A DNA stretch of 57,137 bases from Nitrospirales bacterium (GTDB lineage: Bacteria; Nitrospirota; Nitrospiria; Nitrospirales; UBA8639): NCBI GenBank assembly GCA_012270585.1, contig JAAXIB010000016.1:1-57137 (forward strand). The letters are read 5' to 3'. This document shows, in pieces, positions 9,023-17,376 of this stretch. A program made the position numbers and the translations under genes. The notes beneath the pieces were generated by a model that was not told where the DNA came from, ran no database searches, and saw nothing but the letters and a program-made list of their open reading frames with translations. The first letter of the stretch is position 1. Each line of letters opens with the position of its first letter.

Positions 9023-9852
9023 TGGACAGACGCGATCTGAACGTATGCTACGAACAACTGGGCTTCGCCGAAGCTCCGTTTCGGATGACACCGGATACCG
9101 ACTATTTTTTCCGCGCGCCGCAGCACCTGCACGCACTGGAGCATTTGCAATTTGGGATCGCCAGTGGCGAACTGGCGATGTTGACCGGTGAAGTCGGGGT
9201 CGGGAAAACACTGGTGTGCCGGTACCTGATGCGGCATCCTCCGAAAGGTGTACGCTTTGCCTACCTCTTGAATCCCGACCAATCGTATGTGGACCTCCTT
9301 GGTTCGATTTGCCGGGACCTCACCGGGCAGGTCCCCGAAGCTCGCAGCATCGGGGTCTTGCAACGAACATTGTCCCACGTATTGCTGCAATTGGCCGGGC
9401 GGAGCGAACGTGTGGCCGTCCTGGTTGACGAAGCGCATCGCTTGAGCGGGAAAGTGTTGGAAGGACTCCGGCTGTTGTCGAATCTGGACACGGAAAAGGA
9501 AAAACTCATGTGCCTGTTGCTTGTGGGACAACCCGAACTCGAGCGGACGTTGTCCCATCGAGTGCTCCGTCCCTTGGCGCAACGCATCAGTATTCGATTC
9601 AGATTGAAGCCGTTCGATTGTTGGGAAACCATGGAGTATATCCGGCATCGCCTGCGGGTCGCGGATCCGCGAACCCGGTTTCAATTTCCTCCCTGTGTCA
9701 TGATGCTCACGCACTACCTGAGCGGAGGAGTGCCTCGCCGGATTAACCAGATCTGTCATCGTTCTCTTCTTGCGGCCTTTGCCAGTCACCGGTTCGAGGT
9801 CAGCCTTCGCATGGTCCTGCGTGCGAAACGGGAAATCACCGGCTTGACCTGA
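9022..9852 (+). CDS. ExeA/MshM-like AAA ATPase
   Basis: A 276-residue AAA ATPase of the ExeA family. Walker A GEVGVGKT is at 56-63, Walker B VLVDEAH at about 134-140, and a sensor-like LLLVGQPEL segment follows. Family members load or position secretins through the cell wall, or drive MSHA-type pilus assembly. The start ATG overlaps the secretin stop (TGATG). The genes either side, a secretin and a GspB/MshN-like protein, fit that role. There is no peptidoglycan-binding domain at the C-terminus, which is closer to MshM than to ExeA. Confidence 0.9.
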   Translation: MDRRDLNVCYEQLGFAEAPFRMTPDTDYFFRAPQHLHALEHLQFGIASGELAMLTGEVGVGKTLVCRYLMRHPPKGVRFAYLLNPDQSYVDLLGSICRDLTGQVPEARSIGVLQRTLSHVLLQLAGRSERVAVLVDEAHRLSGKVLEGLRLLSNLDTEKEKLMCLLLVGQPELERTLSHRVLRPLAQRISIRFRLKPFDCWETMEYIRHRLRVADPRTRFQFPPCVMMLTHYLSGGVPRRINQICHRSLLAAFASHRFEVSLRMVLRAKREITGLT

Positions 9853-9922
9853 GGCGTCAGGACGCTCCCCCCGAAAAGAGAACGACGACGGGAAAGAAAA
9901 GCCCGATGACCAGGGATGAACA

Positions 9923-10969
9923 GTGAGTATTATCACGGATGCACTGAACCGATTGCAGGCGGAACAGGCGCGGCGCTCAGGGCAGCCCCGGGTTACGCCG
10001 ACACCGGACCGTGCGGAAGCCACCGATTTCCATGGTTACGATTTTTCCTTTCCTCGTCCCTCGGCCCTGGCGCTTCGCAATCGTCTGCCGTCTATTATGG
10101 TCGTGCTGGGAGTTGTTGGGATTGCGGCCTACCTGTGGGGACTGCCCCTGATTGCGGCTCCGGACAAGGTGACCTCTGAGCAGGGAACGGTGAAGAAATT
10201 GACTCCCGTGCAACACGTTCCGTCTCCGAGCATTGCGGCGATTCCTGAACAACGGGAAGAACCTCTCACCGCGACGGTGGCAGTGGCGAGCGAGGCCCCC
10301 GAGCCGATGGACGCAGCGTCAGTCCCCGATCCGCCGGCGAAGACGCAACCGGTTGTCAAGAACGTACCGGCCAGGAAGCCGCGTTCTTCTCCCGGTATGC
10401 GGTCAACAGCGGCAGCGCCACCAGCGCGCAACGGCGATTCAGTATTTTCCCATCAACGGAAAAACCGGGTTTCCTCATTTCTTCGAAATGCCACTCCGCT
10501 TCAAGTCAAATTGGCCCGTGCCCAATATTTCATCAAGCAACGACAATACGCACGGGCCGTGACCGTCCTGCAATCCCTCTTTGTACAGCCGCCTGAACGT
10601 TGGGAGCCCTGGTTTTGGTTGGGGACGGCGCAATTGGGTTTAGGCCAATGGGAGAAGGCTCGGGCATCGTTGGTGGAAGGGCTCGCTCGTGATGCCACGG
10701 TGCCGCAACTGTGGGTGCAACGTGCCTTGGTGAGTCAACAGCAGGGCCGATTCGGCGAAGCGTTGGATGCCCTCCGGCAAGCGGAACTGTTGGCTCCGAA
10801 GCTTCCCGAAGTACACCTGAATCTGGCGTATGCTCTCGAAGTGGAGGGAAACAGGCTGGTTGCCCTGAAACATTACCGGAGGTTTCTGATCTTAACCGAG
10901 GGGAAAAGAGGCTACCACCCGACCCGCAGGAAGGTCCTGGATCGGATGAGTCGCTTGAGCAAAACCTGA
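9923..10969 (+). CDS. MshN/GspB-like anchor protein with TPR repeats
   Basis: A 348-residue protein. The N-terminus MSIITDALNRLQAEQARR is the hallmark of GspB/MshN proteins. One membrane segment (about residues 55-77, IMVVLGVVGIAAYLWG) is followed by a Pro/Ala-rich linker (80-185) and tetratricopeptide-type repeats from about 190 to the end (AQYFIKQRQYARAVTVLQSL and two more). It should be a bitopic inner-membrane protein whose periplasmic TPR domain contacts the secretin or the cell wall. GTG 9923 is used as start; the MSIITDAL motif fixes it. It is the third gene of the secretin cluster, 70 bases after the ATPase. Confidence 0.85.
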   Translation: MSIITDALNRLQAEQARRSGQPRVTPTPDRAEATDFHGYDFSFPRPSALALRNRLPSIMVVLGVVGIAAYLWGLPLIAAPDKVTSEQGTVKKLTPVQHVPSPSIAAIPEQREEPLTATVAVASEAPEPMDAASVPDPPAKTQPVVKNVPARKPRSSPGMRSTAAAPPARNGDSVFSHQRKNRVSSFLRNATPLQVKLARAQYFIKQRQYARAVTVLQSLFVQPPERWEPWFWLGTAQLGLGQWEKARASLVEGLARDATVPQLWVQRALVSQQQGRFGEALDALRQAELLAPKLPEVHLNLAYALEVEGNRLVALKHYRRFLILTEGKRGYHPTRRKVLDRMSRLSKT

Positions 10970-11007
10970 GCCCCGTCATTCTGCACGCAGCAGGCTGCGT
11001 CGCGTCC

Positions 11008-11355
11008 CTAGCCTTGGAGGAGCGCGCGTCGGATTGTCCGCCACAGTCGAGCCATGGTTCTCTTGGGCTCGGGATCGGGGTGTTCCACCCACGGTTCCTG
11101 GTTGCCCAAATACGCTTCTCCTCGAAATTGGAGGCGGCTCCGAAGTTGGGTGTAGCCCCGCTCCTGTAATTGGTTGATGAGCATGGCGACGGCGGCTTGT
11201 TCGGTCAATTGCGGTTCGGTTTCCATAAGGAAACGCTCGTACCGGAAGACGGCCTGAAACGTTCCATCCAGGACCTTCATTTCGATCTGCCGGTTGAACC
11301 CCCGGCCAAGGTCATCGAGCCCGGCAAGTTGATAGGTATTGGTCGAGGATTCCAC
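11008..11355 (-). CDS. Small protein of unknown function downstream of the two-component system
   Basis: A 115-residue protein that I do not recognise. It starts at GTG 11355 and lies 38 bases after the NtrC-type regulator on the same strand, so it is probably the last gene of that operon. It is soluble, with beta-strand-like stretches (RQIEMKVLDGTFQAVFRYERFL) followed by a helix (TEQAAVAMLINQLQERGYTQLRSRLQF) and an Arg-rich tail. Codon use looks like that of its neighbours. It could be a PilZ- or adaptor-like effector, but no motif supports that. Confidence 0.6.
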   Translation of the reverse strand: MESSTNTYQLAGLDDLGRGFNRQIEMKVLDGTFQAVFRYERFLMETEPQLTEQAAVAMLINQLQERGYTQLRSRLQFRGEAYLGNQEPWVEHPDPEPKRTMARLWRTIRRALLQG

Positions 11356-11393
11356 GTGGTCGACCGGGGTGGGGTGGTTCTCTGTCGGACCGG

Positions 11394-12788
11394 CTATTCC
11401 AGGTCATCGGCGATCTTTTTCAAGCGCCGGTCCAGCGCAAACCGGGTCAGCCCTAATTTTTGAGCGGCCAGACTTTTGTTCTGTCCGCAGAGTCTCATCG
11501 CTTCTTCGATGATCGCGGACTCGGTTTCCGCCAACGTCTGACGTCCCAAGACCATCTCCAACCTGAGAACCGGTTCGTCGACTTGCGTTGCGGATGAAAC
11601 GACTTGTTTGGTTTCTTCATGGAGTTCACCGGGTAAGTCTCCGGGTGTTAACGTTTTCCCGCGACAAAAGATTACGGCTCGTTCGATGACGTTCTCCAGT
11701 TCACGAATGTTCCCTGGGTATGCATAGCGCTCAAGAAGCGCCCGGGCTTCCGGGTCGATCTCGCCGATGTCTTTGTTGATGTCCCGGCTATGGTGAGCCA
11801 GGCAGCGAAGACTCAGGGGATAAATATCTTCAACGCGTTGTCGCAGGGGCGGGAGTTCCAAAGACACGACGTTGAGCCGAAAAAACAGATCCTCCCGAAA
11901 CGTTCCCTGGTTCACTTCCTTCTTCAGATCCCGGTTCGTCGCGGCAATCAGCCTGAAATCCACGCTGATATCTTCACGGCCGCCCAGCCGTTTGAAGGAG
12001 CGTTCCTGAAGGACGCGAAGCAGCTTGGCCTGCATTGAAGGATTCAGATCACCGATTTCGTCTAAAAACAGCGTGCCTCCTTCAGCTTGTTCACAGAGTC
12101 CCGGTTTTCGCTGGGCGGCACCGGTAAACGCGCCTCGTTCGTAACCAAACAGTTCGCTTTCAAACAATTCCTGGGGAATGGCCGTGCAATTCACGCCGAC
12201 AAACGGCGCATCCCGTCGTGGGCCATTGTGATGCAGGACGCGGGCAATGAATTCTTTGCCCGTTCCGGTTTCACCTTGAAGCAGAACGGTGGTTTTTGCG
12301 TTGTGGCTCAATTCCTGGATTTGGGCCACCAGCCCTCGCATGCCGGGGCTGTTGGCGATGAGATCTTTGAGTGTATATCGACCGGCACTGTCCCGGTTTT
12401 CAAAACTGACACGGCGACGGAGGGTTAAATAGTCAATCGCCCGTTCGACAACCGGACCAACGCCGGACAGATCGACGCTCTTGATCAGGAAGTCATACGC
12501 CCCCAACCGCATGGCCTCGACGGCGTCTTCAATGGTCCCATAGGCGGTTAAAAGGATGACCAGCGTGTGCGGGGCCTTGGGCCGAATATGCTTGAGGGTC
12601 TCGATACCGGTCATGCCCGACATTTTCAGATCCAGAAGGATGATATCGGGAATATCATGATCCAACCCTTCCAGCAGGGCCTCCCCGGAGTCGAAGCTCC
12701 GCACGTCGTGCCGGCCGCGAGCCAACCGGCGGGTGATCGACGCGCGAACGACTTCATCATCATCCGTGACAAAAATCGATGCGCGCAT
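11394..12788 (-). CDS. NtrC-family response regulator
   Basis: A 464-residue response regulator. The receiver domain (about 1-120) has the acidic pocket DDDE (9-12), the phosphoacceptor Asp53 (LLDLKMSG) and Lys103. The AAA+ domain follows with Walker A GETGTGKE (172-179) and the sigma-54 contact loop GAFTGA (219-224), then a Fis-type helix-turn-helix at the end (NKSLAAQKLGLTRFALDRRLKKI). It activates sigma-54 promoters when phosphorylated by the kinase encoded one base upstream. Its targets are unknown; sigma-54 promoters elsewhere in this window (19304 and 20608) are candidates. Confidence 0.93.
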   Translation of the reverse strand: MRASIFVTDDDEVVRASITRRLARGRHDVRSFDSGEALLEGLDHDIPDIILLDLKMSGMTGIETLKHIRPKAPHTLVILLTAYGTIEDAVEAMRLGAYDFLIKSVDLSGVGPVVERAIDYLTLRRRVSFENRDSAGRYTLKDLIANSPGMRGLVAQIQELSHNAKTTVLLQGETGTGKEFIARVLHHNGPRRDAPFVGVNCTAIPQELFESELFGYERGAFTGAAQRKPGLCEQAEGGTLFLDEIGDLNPSMQAKLLRVLQERSFKRLGGREDISVDFRLIAATNRDLKKEVNQGTFREDLFFRLNVVSLELPPLRQRVEDIYPLSLRCLAHHSRDINKDIGEIDPEARALLERYAYPGNIRELENVIERAVIFCRGKTLTPGDLPGELHEETKQVVSSATQVDEPVLRLEMVLGRQTLAETESAIIEEAMRLCGQNKSLAAQKLGLTRFALDRRLKKIADDLE

Positions 12789-12789
12789 C

Positions 12790-14718
12790 TCAGGCCAACA
12801 GTGCGGGTTGTGGGTGAATGGTTAACGGAAGCCAGATGGAGATGACGGTGCCGACGCCCACCCTACTGTCGGCCCGGATGCTTCCCCCATGAGCTTCAAT
12901 GATATTTCGACAGATGGCTAATCCCAATCCGGTGCCCCGTCGTTTCCCCATCGTGAAGAAGGGATCAAAAATTTTGGGGAGATCCTCCGGACTAATGCCC
13001 TTTCCATTGTCATGAATGGTGGTGAGCAGTCCTCTGTGCCCGTCCCGTAATTCCTCAAGAGCTTCTACCCGAATTTCTCCGTTCTCTCCCAACGCCTCGA
13101 CGGAATTTTGAATCGCGTTGAGTACCACTTGCTTGATCTGATCACGATCGGCTTCGAGCGCCGGAAGTTCCAAGGGAAAGGACACGGTCACGTTGAAGCG
13201 TTTCCGGCCGGCGGAGTGACGCGCGAGGTCCAAGGTTTCTTCAACGAGCCTGGCCATCTCGAATGACCCCGGGACAATGTCGCGCGGTCTGGCGTATTCG
13301 ACAATCTGAGTGACGATCCGGTCCAACCGCCGGGTTTCCTGGAGGATCGTTTGCAGGTCATGCCGTTTGGCGTCCTCGGGCGGCAAGTCGTCCATGAGCA
13401 ACGATGTCGTGGAGCCGATGCCGACGAGGGGATTCCGGATTTCATGCGCGATACCGGCCGCCACCTGTCCCAGGGTGGCCAGCCGTTCCGCCCGGCTGAG
13501 TTTTTCCTTCATCTGTTCAAAAGCGGTGATATCCACGTTAAAGCCTTGATAGAGCGAACCGCCGCCTTGTCCATCTTGAATGGGGACAGCGCGGCTCAGG
13601 ACCTTATGCGTGGTGCCGTCGGGATGCACGAAACGGAAGACGCTTTCAAAGGGAACCTGTTGCGCCGTGGCCTTGGCGAACGTGTCAGACACTTGGTCAC
13701 GGTCACCGGGGTGAAGGGTGTTCCAGATCCGTTCCGGATCCAAGGGATCGTCCGGATCCTGTCCGGCAAGTCTCCAATTCTGGCGATTGCAGAAAATAAT
13801 GCGCCCGTCCCTGGCCGTAAAAATACCGAATGGGGCATGGTCCACAATGCCGCGATATTTGGATTCGGAATTCGACAGGTCAATGTTGAGGTTACGCAAC
13901 GCGGCTTCCGATGTTTGGATTTGGCCGATGAATTCCCGAATCTGTTGCCCCATCTCGTGCATGACCCTGGTCAGGTCACCGATCTCATCACCTCGGTCCA
14001 GGACCCGGACGTCCGGGACCGTCCCGCCCGGTCGGTTTTCAACGGATTTGGCCAGGGAGACCAGAGGGCCGGCAATCGATTGCGCCAACAGACGGAGCAC
14101 AAACACCATGGGAATGAGCGCCAATGATCCTCCACCGACGATCACGGTCAACAGAAAGCCTCGATCATTCGACGTGCGTTCCAGGGTCTGTCGCAAGACC
14201 TCGCCTTCCCGCTTATCAAAACGGGCAATTTGCTCCCGAATGCTCAACATCAGACTCCGTCCCGCTCCGGATTCGATGTACTGAAGTGCTTGATCCGCAT
14301 GGCCCAGCCTGGCTTGTTCGATCAGACGATCCTTATCTTCCATCAACGTTTGAACCAGGGCTTGCGCTTGCAGGATTTCGGCGTGTTGTTCCTGATCGTG
14401 TTCGACCATTTGGGCGAGCGTTCGACCGACCTCCATCACGCGTTGCTTGGCCGCATGATAGGGGTTCAGAAATTTGGGTTGGAGGGTCAGGACAAACCCG
14501 CGGAAGCCCGTCTCCAGATCGACAATCAGTCGCAAGTAGTCGGCGGCAGTGGTTTGGACGTGATACACTTGGTTGAGCCGGTCTTCATCACGGGAAAAGG
14601 TCTGGACGCTGTTGAAGGTGACAATGCTGAGGACGGCGAGAGTGAGAATAGGAATCACCGAGACAAGAAGGAGCTTCTTTTCAATCGGGAGGTTGTTGAA
14701 ATGTCGAAAAATTTGCAT
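12790..14718 (-). CDS. CHASE3/HAMP/PAS sensor histidine kinase
   Basis: A 642-residue membrane kinase. There is a first membrane segment (about 14-36), then a periplasmic CHASE3-like helical domain with the typical DLETGFRGFVLT motif, a second membrane segment (about 188-212), a HAMP linker (213-265) and a PAS domain (about 285-400). HisKA follows with His425 in AHEIRNPLVG, then HATPase boxes (N-box NAIQNSVEAL, G1 DNGKGI, G2 GTGLGLAI). It should phosphorylate the NtrC-type regulator next door; the genes are one base apart. The signal is unknown; CHASE3 domains sense extracellular stimuli. Confidence 0.93.
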   Translation of the reverse strand: MQIFRHFNNLPIEKKLLLVSVIPILTLAVLSIVTFNSVQTFSRDEDRLNQVYHVQTTAADYLRLIVDLETGFRGFVLTLQPKFLNPYHAAKQRVMEVGRTLAQMVEHDQEQHAEILQAQALVQTLMEDKDRLIEQARLGHADQALQYIESGAGRSLMLSIREQIARFDKREGEVLRQTLERTSNDRGFLLTVIVGGGSLALIPMVFVLRLLAQSIAGPLVSLAKSVENRPGGTVPDVRVLDRGDEIGDLTRVMHEMGQQIREFIGQIQTSEAALRNLNIDLSNSESKYRGIVDHAPFGIFTARDGRIIFCNRQNWRLAGQDPDDPLDPERIWNTLHPGDRDQVSDTFAKATAQQVPFESVFRFVHPDGTTHKVLSRAVPIQDGQGGGSLYQGFNVDITAFEQMKEKLSRAERLATLGQVAAGIAHEIRNPLVGIGSTTSLLMDDLPPEDAKRHDLQTILQETRRLDRIVTQIVEYARPRDIVPGSFEMARLVEETLDLARHSAGRKRFNVTVSFPLELPALEADRDQIKQVVLNAIQNSVEALGENGEIRVEALEELRDGHRGLLTTIHDNGKGISPEDLPKIFDPFFTMGKRRGTGLGLAICRNIIEAHGGSIRADSRVGVGTVISIWLPLTIHPQPALLA

Positions 14719-14892
14719 CGTGAAGCTCTGGCCGTATCTTAGGGGTGACGCGTGGGGGTGTCAAACCGCAACGGGAAACCGCATCACGGTCGACGCGCAG
14801 AGGTGATGAGGCACAGGTGAAAGCCCTCTGGTGAGCCGGGTCCTGTTCAGGTATGATGATTCCTCGGCTCCGTCGTATCCGGGGCAAAGCCG

Positions 14893-15495
14893 GTGAAACG
14901 AGAGAGGCGCATCGAAATCATGAAGGGACGAACAGTCTGGTTGTATGGAGTACTCTTTGTGCTGGGGCTTGTGACGGGATGGACCCTCAGCACGCAGCGA
15001 TTGCCCGTTGAGGGCATTCCCGCACGAACCGTGGCAGATTATCTTCACGGGGTGATCGAGGCCGACCGGACGTTTTATACGCAGCACATTGTCGAGCGTA
15101 TGGAAGCCATGCTGATCGTGAATGCGTCGGAAGACTGGATCAACGACAAAACCCTGCCGCTACCCGCCCAGTTTCTTCGTGAATCGTCTCGAAGTTTGCG
15201 TTTGAGGGATGCGCCGTTTCGCTACCGGTTGGTCAGCCTCTGGCCGCTGAATCCCCAAAACGCGCCCGCTTCGGATCACGAACGGCAGATGCTGGAACAG
15301 GTCGTCGAATTCGGCGAGGTCATGGAGGGAGAAGTGACGCTGAATCACAAACGCTATTTTCAGGCGATCTATCCGGACCGGGCCGTGAGTCGAGCCTGCG
15401 TGTCCTGTCACAATGCGCACGTCGAGTCTCCGAAGCGCGATTTCAAACTCAACGACGTGATGGGGGGGCTGGTCATCGAAGTGCCCCTGGATTAG
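14893..15495 (+). CDS. Membrane-anchored DUF3365 monohaem protein
   Basis: A 200-residue protein with one N-terminal membrane anchor (about residues 14-33) and a periplasmic DUF3365 (Tll0287-like) domain carrying a covalent haem site CVSCH (Cys169-His173). DUF3365 domains act as haem-based or redox sensors, often fused to kinases; here the domain is free-standing. It is divergent from the histidine kinase gene with 174 bases between them, so it may supply the redox signal for that kinase, which is an inference. Start: GTG 14893 gives the full frame; ATG 14920 is a good alternative, with GAGAGG 12 bases upstream. Confidence 0.85.
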   Translation: MKRERRIEIMKGRTVWLYGVLFVLGLVTGWTLSTQRLPVEGIPARTVADYLHGVIEADRTFYTQHIVERMEAMLIVNASEDWINDKTLPLPAQFLRESSRSLRLRDAPFRYRLVSLWPLNPQNAPASDHERQMLEQVVEFGEVMEGEVTLNHKRYFQAIYPDRAVSRACVSCHNAHVESPKRDFKLNDVMGGLVIEVPLD

Positions 15496-15902
15496 TTACA
15501 TGTATGTAAAAAGTTCACGTCCTTTGGTACGAAAATAAAAAATTGTTCATAAAAATCAAGAAGTTAGAAATTAGACATTCTGGAGACCGGAACGCCCCAT
15601 TTTCATCCCTTGGAGTGCAGGCGGCCACGCCTGCATGAAGGATTGATATGAAAATAGCCAAGACACCCCCGAACTGTCAGTCCTGCGGAAGCAGGAATCC
15701 AGGGTCGTTCTTTTCACGAGCGGAGGCAAAGGCAAAAGCAAAGACGCTGGATTCTCGATTTAGATCCTCGATTACCAATGGCCTGGGGGATTTCCGGACG
15801 TTTTTTCTTTCATGGGGATTGAAGATTCATTCCGGCCTTTGCTATTTTCCCCACCAATTCGCTGACGACAAACGGATCATGATGCGGACTCGCTAAATAA
15901 CC
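15496..15902. repeat. Gene-free region with palindrome and dispersed repeat
   Basis: A perfect 14-base palindrome TTACATGTATGTAA lies at 15496-15509 right after the DUF3365 stop. A copy of the dispersed repeat (CCTGCGGAAGCAGGAATCCAGG, GGATTCTCGATT, GATCCTCGATTACC) occupies about 15672-15782. No gene is supported; the region also holds the unseen promoter of nhaD. Confidence 0.6.
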
Positions 15903-17315
15903 ATGTTGTTCTTCGGCGCTCTCGCGCTGCTGCTCGTCGTCCCCGAATCAGGCTGGGGGGCGGAGAGTGCGGCCACCCAGCTTGATATGACCAACTCGGC
16001 CGTCGGGTATTTCGCACTGGGTATATTCGTCCTGGCCTATGCGTTGGTCATGGCCGAGGAGTTTACCCACCTCAGAAAATCCAAACCCGTCATCTTGGCG
16101 GCAGGAATCATTTGGACGTTGGTGGCGTGGGCGTATCCCGGCACTGACCCTCATGCCGTCGAGCAGGCGCTACGTCACAACATTCTCGAATATGCGGAAT
16201 TGATGTTGTTTCTGCTTGCCGCCATGACGTACATCAACGCCATGGAAGAACGGCTGATCTTCGAAAGCCTGCGGTCGTGGCTGGTGCGCAAGGGATTTAC
16301 CTATCGCCAACTGTTCTGGCTCACGGGCATCCTGGCGTTCTTCATTTCGCCGGTGGCGGACAACCTGACGACGGCCTTGCTGATGTGTGCCGTGGTCCTG
16401 GCGGTCGGAGCGGACAATCCCCGGTTCGTCAGTCTGGCGTGTATCAATATTGTCGTGGCCGCCAACGCGGGCGGGGCCTTCAGTCCCTTCGGCGACATCA
16501 CGACGTTGATGGTGTGGCAAAAAGGGATCGTGGACTTCTTCACCTTTTTCCTCCTGTTCGTGCCCTCGGTGGTCAACTTCGTCGTGCCGGCCGCGTTCAT
16601 GCACTTTGCCGTTCCCCGGGTGTCACCGGCGCCGTCGGACGAAGTCGTGTTCATGAAGCGGGGTGCCCGCGTGATCATGCTCCTGTTCTTTTTCACGATC
16701 TGTACCGCCGTGAGTTTTCACAACTTCCTCCATCTCCCGCCCATGGTGGGCATGATGACCGGCCTGGCCTACCTGCAATTTTTCGGGTATTACCTGAATA
16801 AAACGCATTATAAATACGAGGTGCCGGGAACCTGGAGTGAGAAGAAAGCGCGTGAAAGAATTGGCGACGTGGTCCCGTTCGAAATCTTTCACCACGTGGC
16901 CCGGGCGGAATGGGATACCCTGCTGTTTTTCTACGGGGTCGTCCTGTGCGTGGGCGGGCTGGGTTTCCTCGGCTACCTCGCGGTCGTGGCGCAAGTGATG
17001 TATATCGACTGGGGACCCACGTTTGCGAATACGATGGTCGGCATCCTGTCCGCCATCGTGGACAACATTCCGGTGATGTTTGCCGTGCTGACGATGAATC
17101 CCGACATGTCGCTGGGGCAATGGCTGTTGGTGACCTTAACGGCCGGGGTCGGGGGGAGCATGCTGTCCATCGGGTCGGCCGCCGGCGTGGCGTTGATGGG
17201 GCAGGCGCGGGGCAAGTATACGTTCTTCAGTCATCTCAGATGGACCCCGGCAATTGGGCTTGGGTATGCGGCGAGCATCCTGGCCCATCTATGGATCAAT
17301 TCGAGTCAATTTTGA
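15903..17315 (+). CDS. nhaD: NhaD-type Na+/H+ antiporter
   Basis: A 470-residue integral membrane protein of the NhaD family (ion transporter superfamily). It has a signal-like N-terminal segment (about 1-20), then about 12 further hydrophobic helices. Family motifs are visible: SPVADNLTTALLM, NAGGAFSPFGDITTLMVW, and SAIVDNIPVMFAVL near the C-terminus. It exchanges cytoplasmic Na+ for external protons and restores the Na+ gradient. The SulP gene starts 61 bases after its stop, so the two are probably cotranscribed; NhaD could re-export Na+ that enters with bicarbonate. Confidence 0.92.
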   Translation: MLFFGALALLLVVPESGWGAESAATQLDMTNSAVGYFALGIFVLAYALVMAEEFTHLRKSKPVILAAGIIWTLVAWAYPGTDPHAVEQALRHNILEYAELMLFLLAAMTYINAMEERLIFESLRSWLVRKGFTYRQLFWLTGILAFFISPVADNLTTALLMCAVVLAVGADNPRFVSLACINIVVAANAGGAFSPFGDITTLMVWQKGIVDFFTFFLLFVPSVVNFVVPAAFMHFAVPRVSPAPSDEVVFMKRGARVIMLLFFFTICTAVSFHNFLHLPPMVGMMTGLAYLQFFGYYLNKTHYKYEVPGTWSEKKARERIGDVVPFEIFHHVARAEWDTLLFFYGVVLCVGGLGFLGYLAVVAQVMYIDWGPTFANTMVGILSAIVDNIPVMFAVLTMNPDMSLGQWLLVTLTAGVGGSMLSIGSAAGVALMGQARGKYTFFSHLRWTPAIGLGYAASILAHLWINSSQF

Positions 17316-17376
17316 TGGACGCGTTCGCGAACCGGCAGAAAGAAAATCCATTATCGTCCACATGGGGGAGACGAGC

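Noticed and set aside
8956-10023. 355-codon minus-strand frame opposite the ExeA-like gene
   Set aside because: Antisense shadow; the plus strand encodes clear Walker motifs in coupled genes.
13351-14127. 258-codon plus-strand frame opposite the histidine kinase
   Set aside because: Shadow of the kinase gene, which carries all catalytic boxes.
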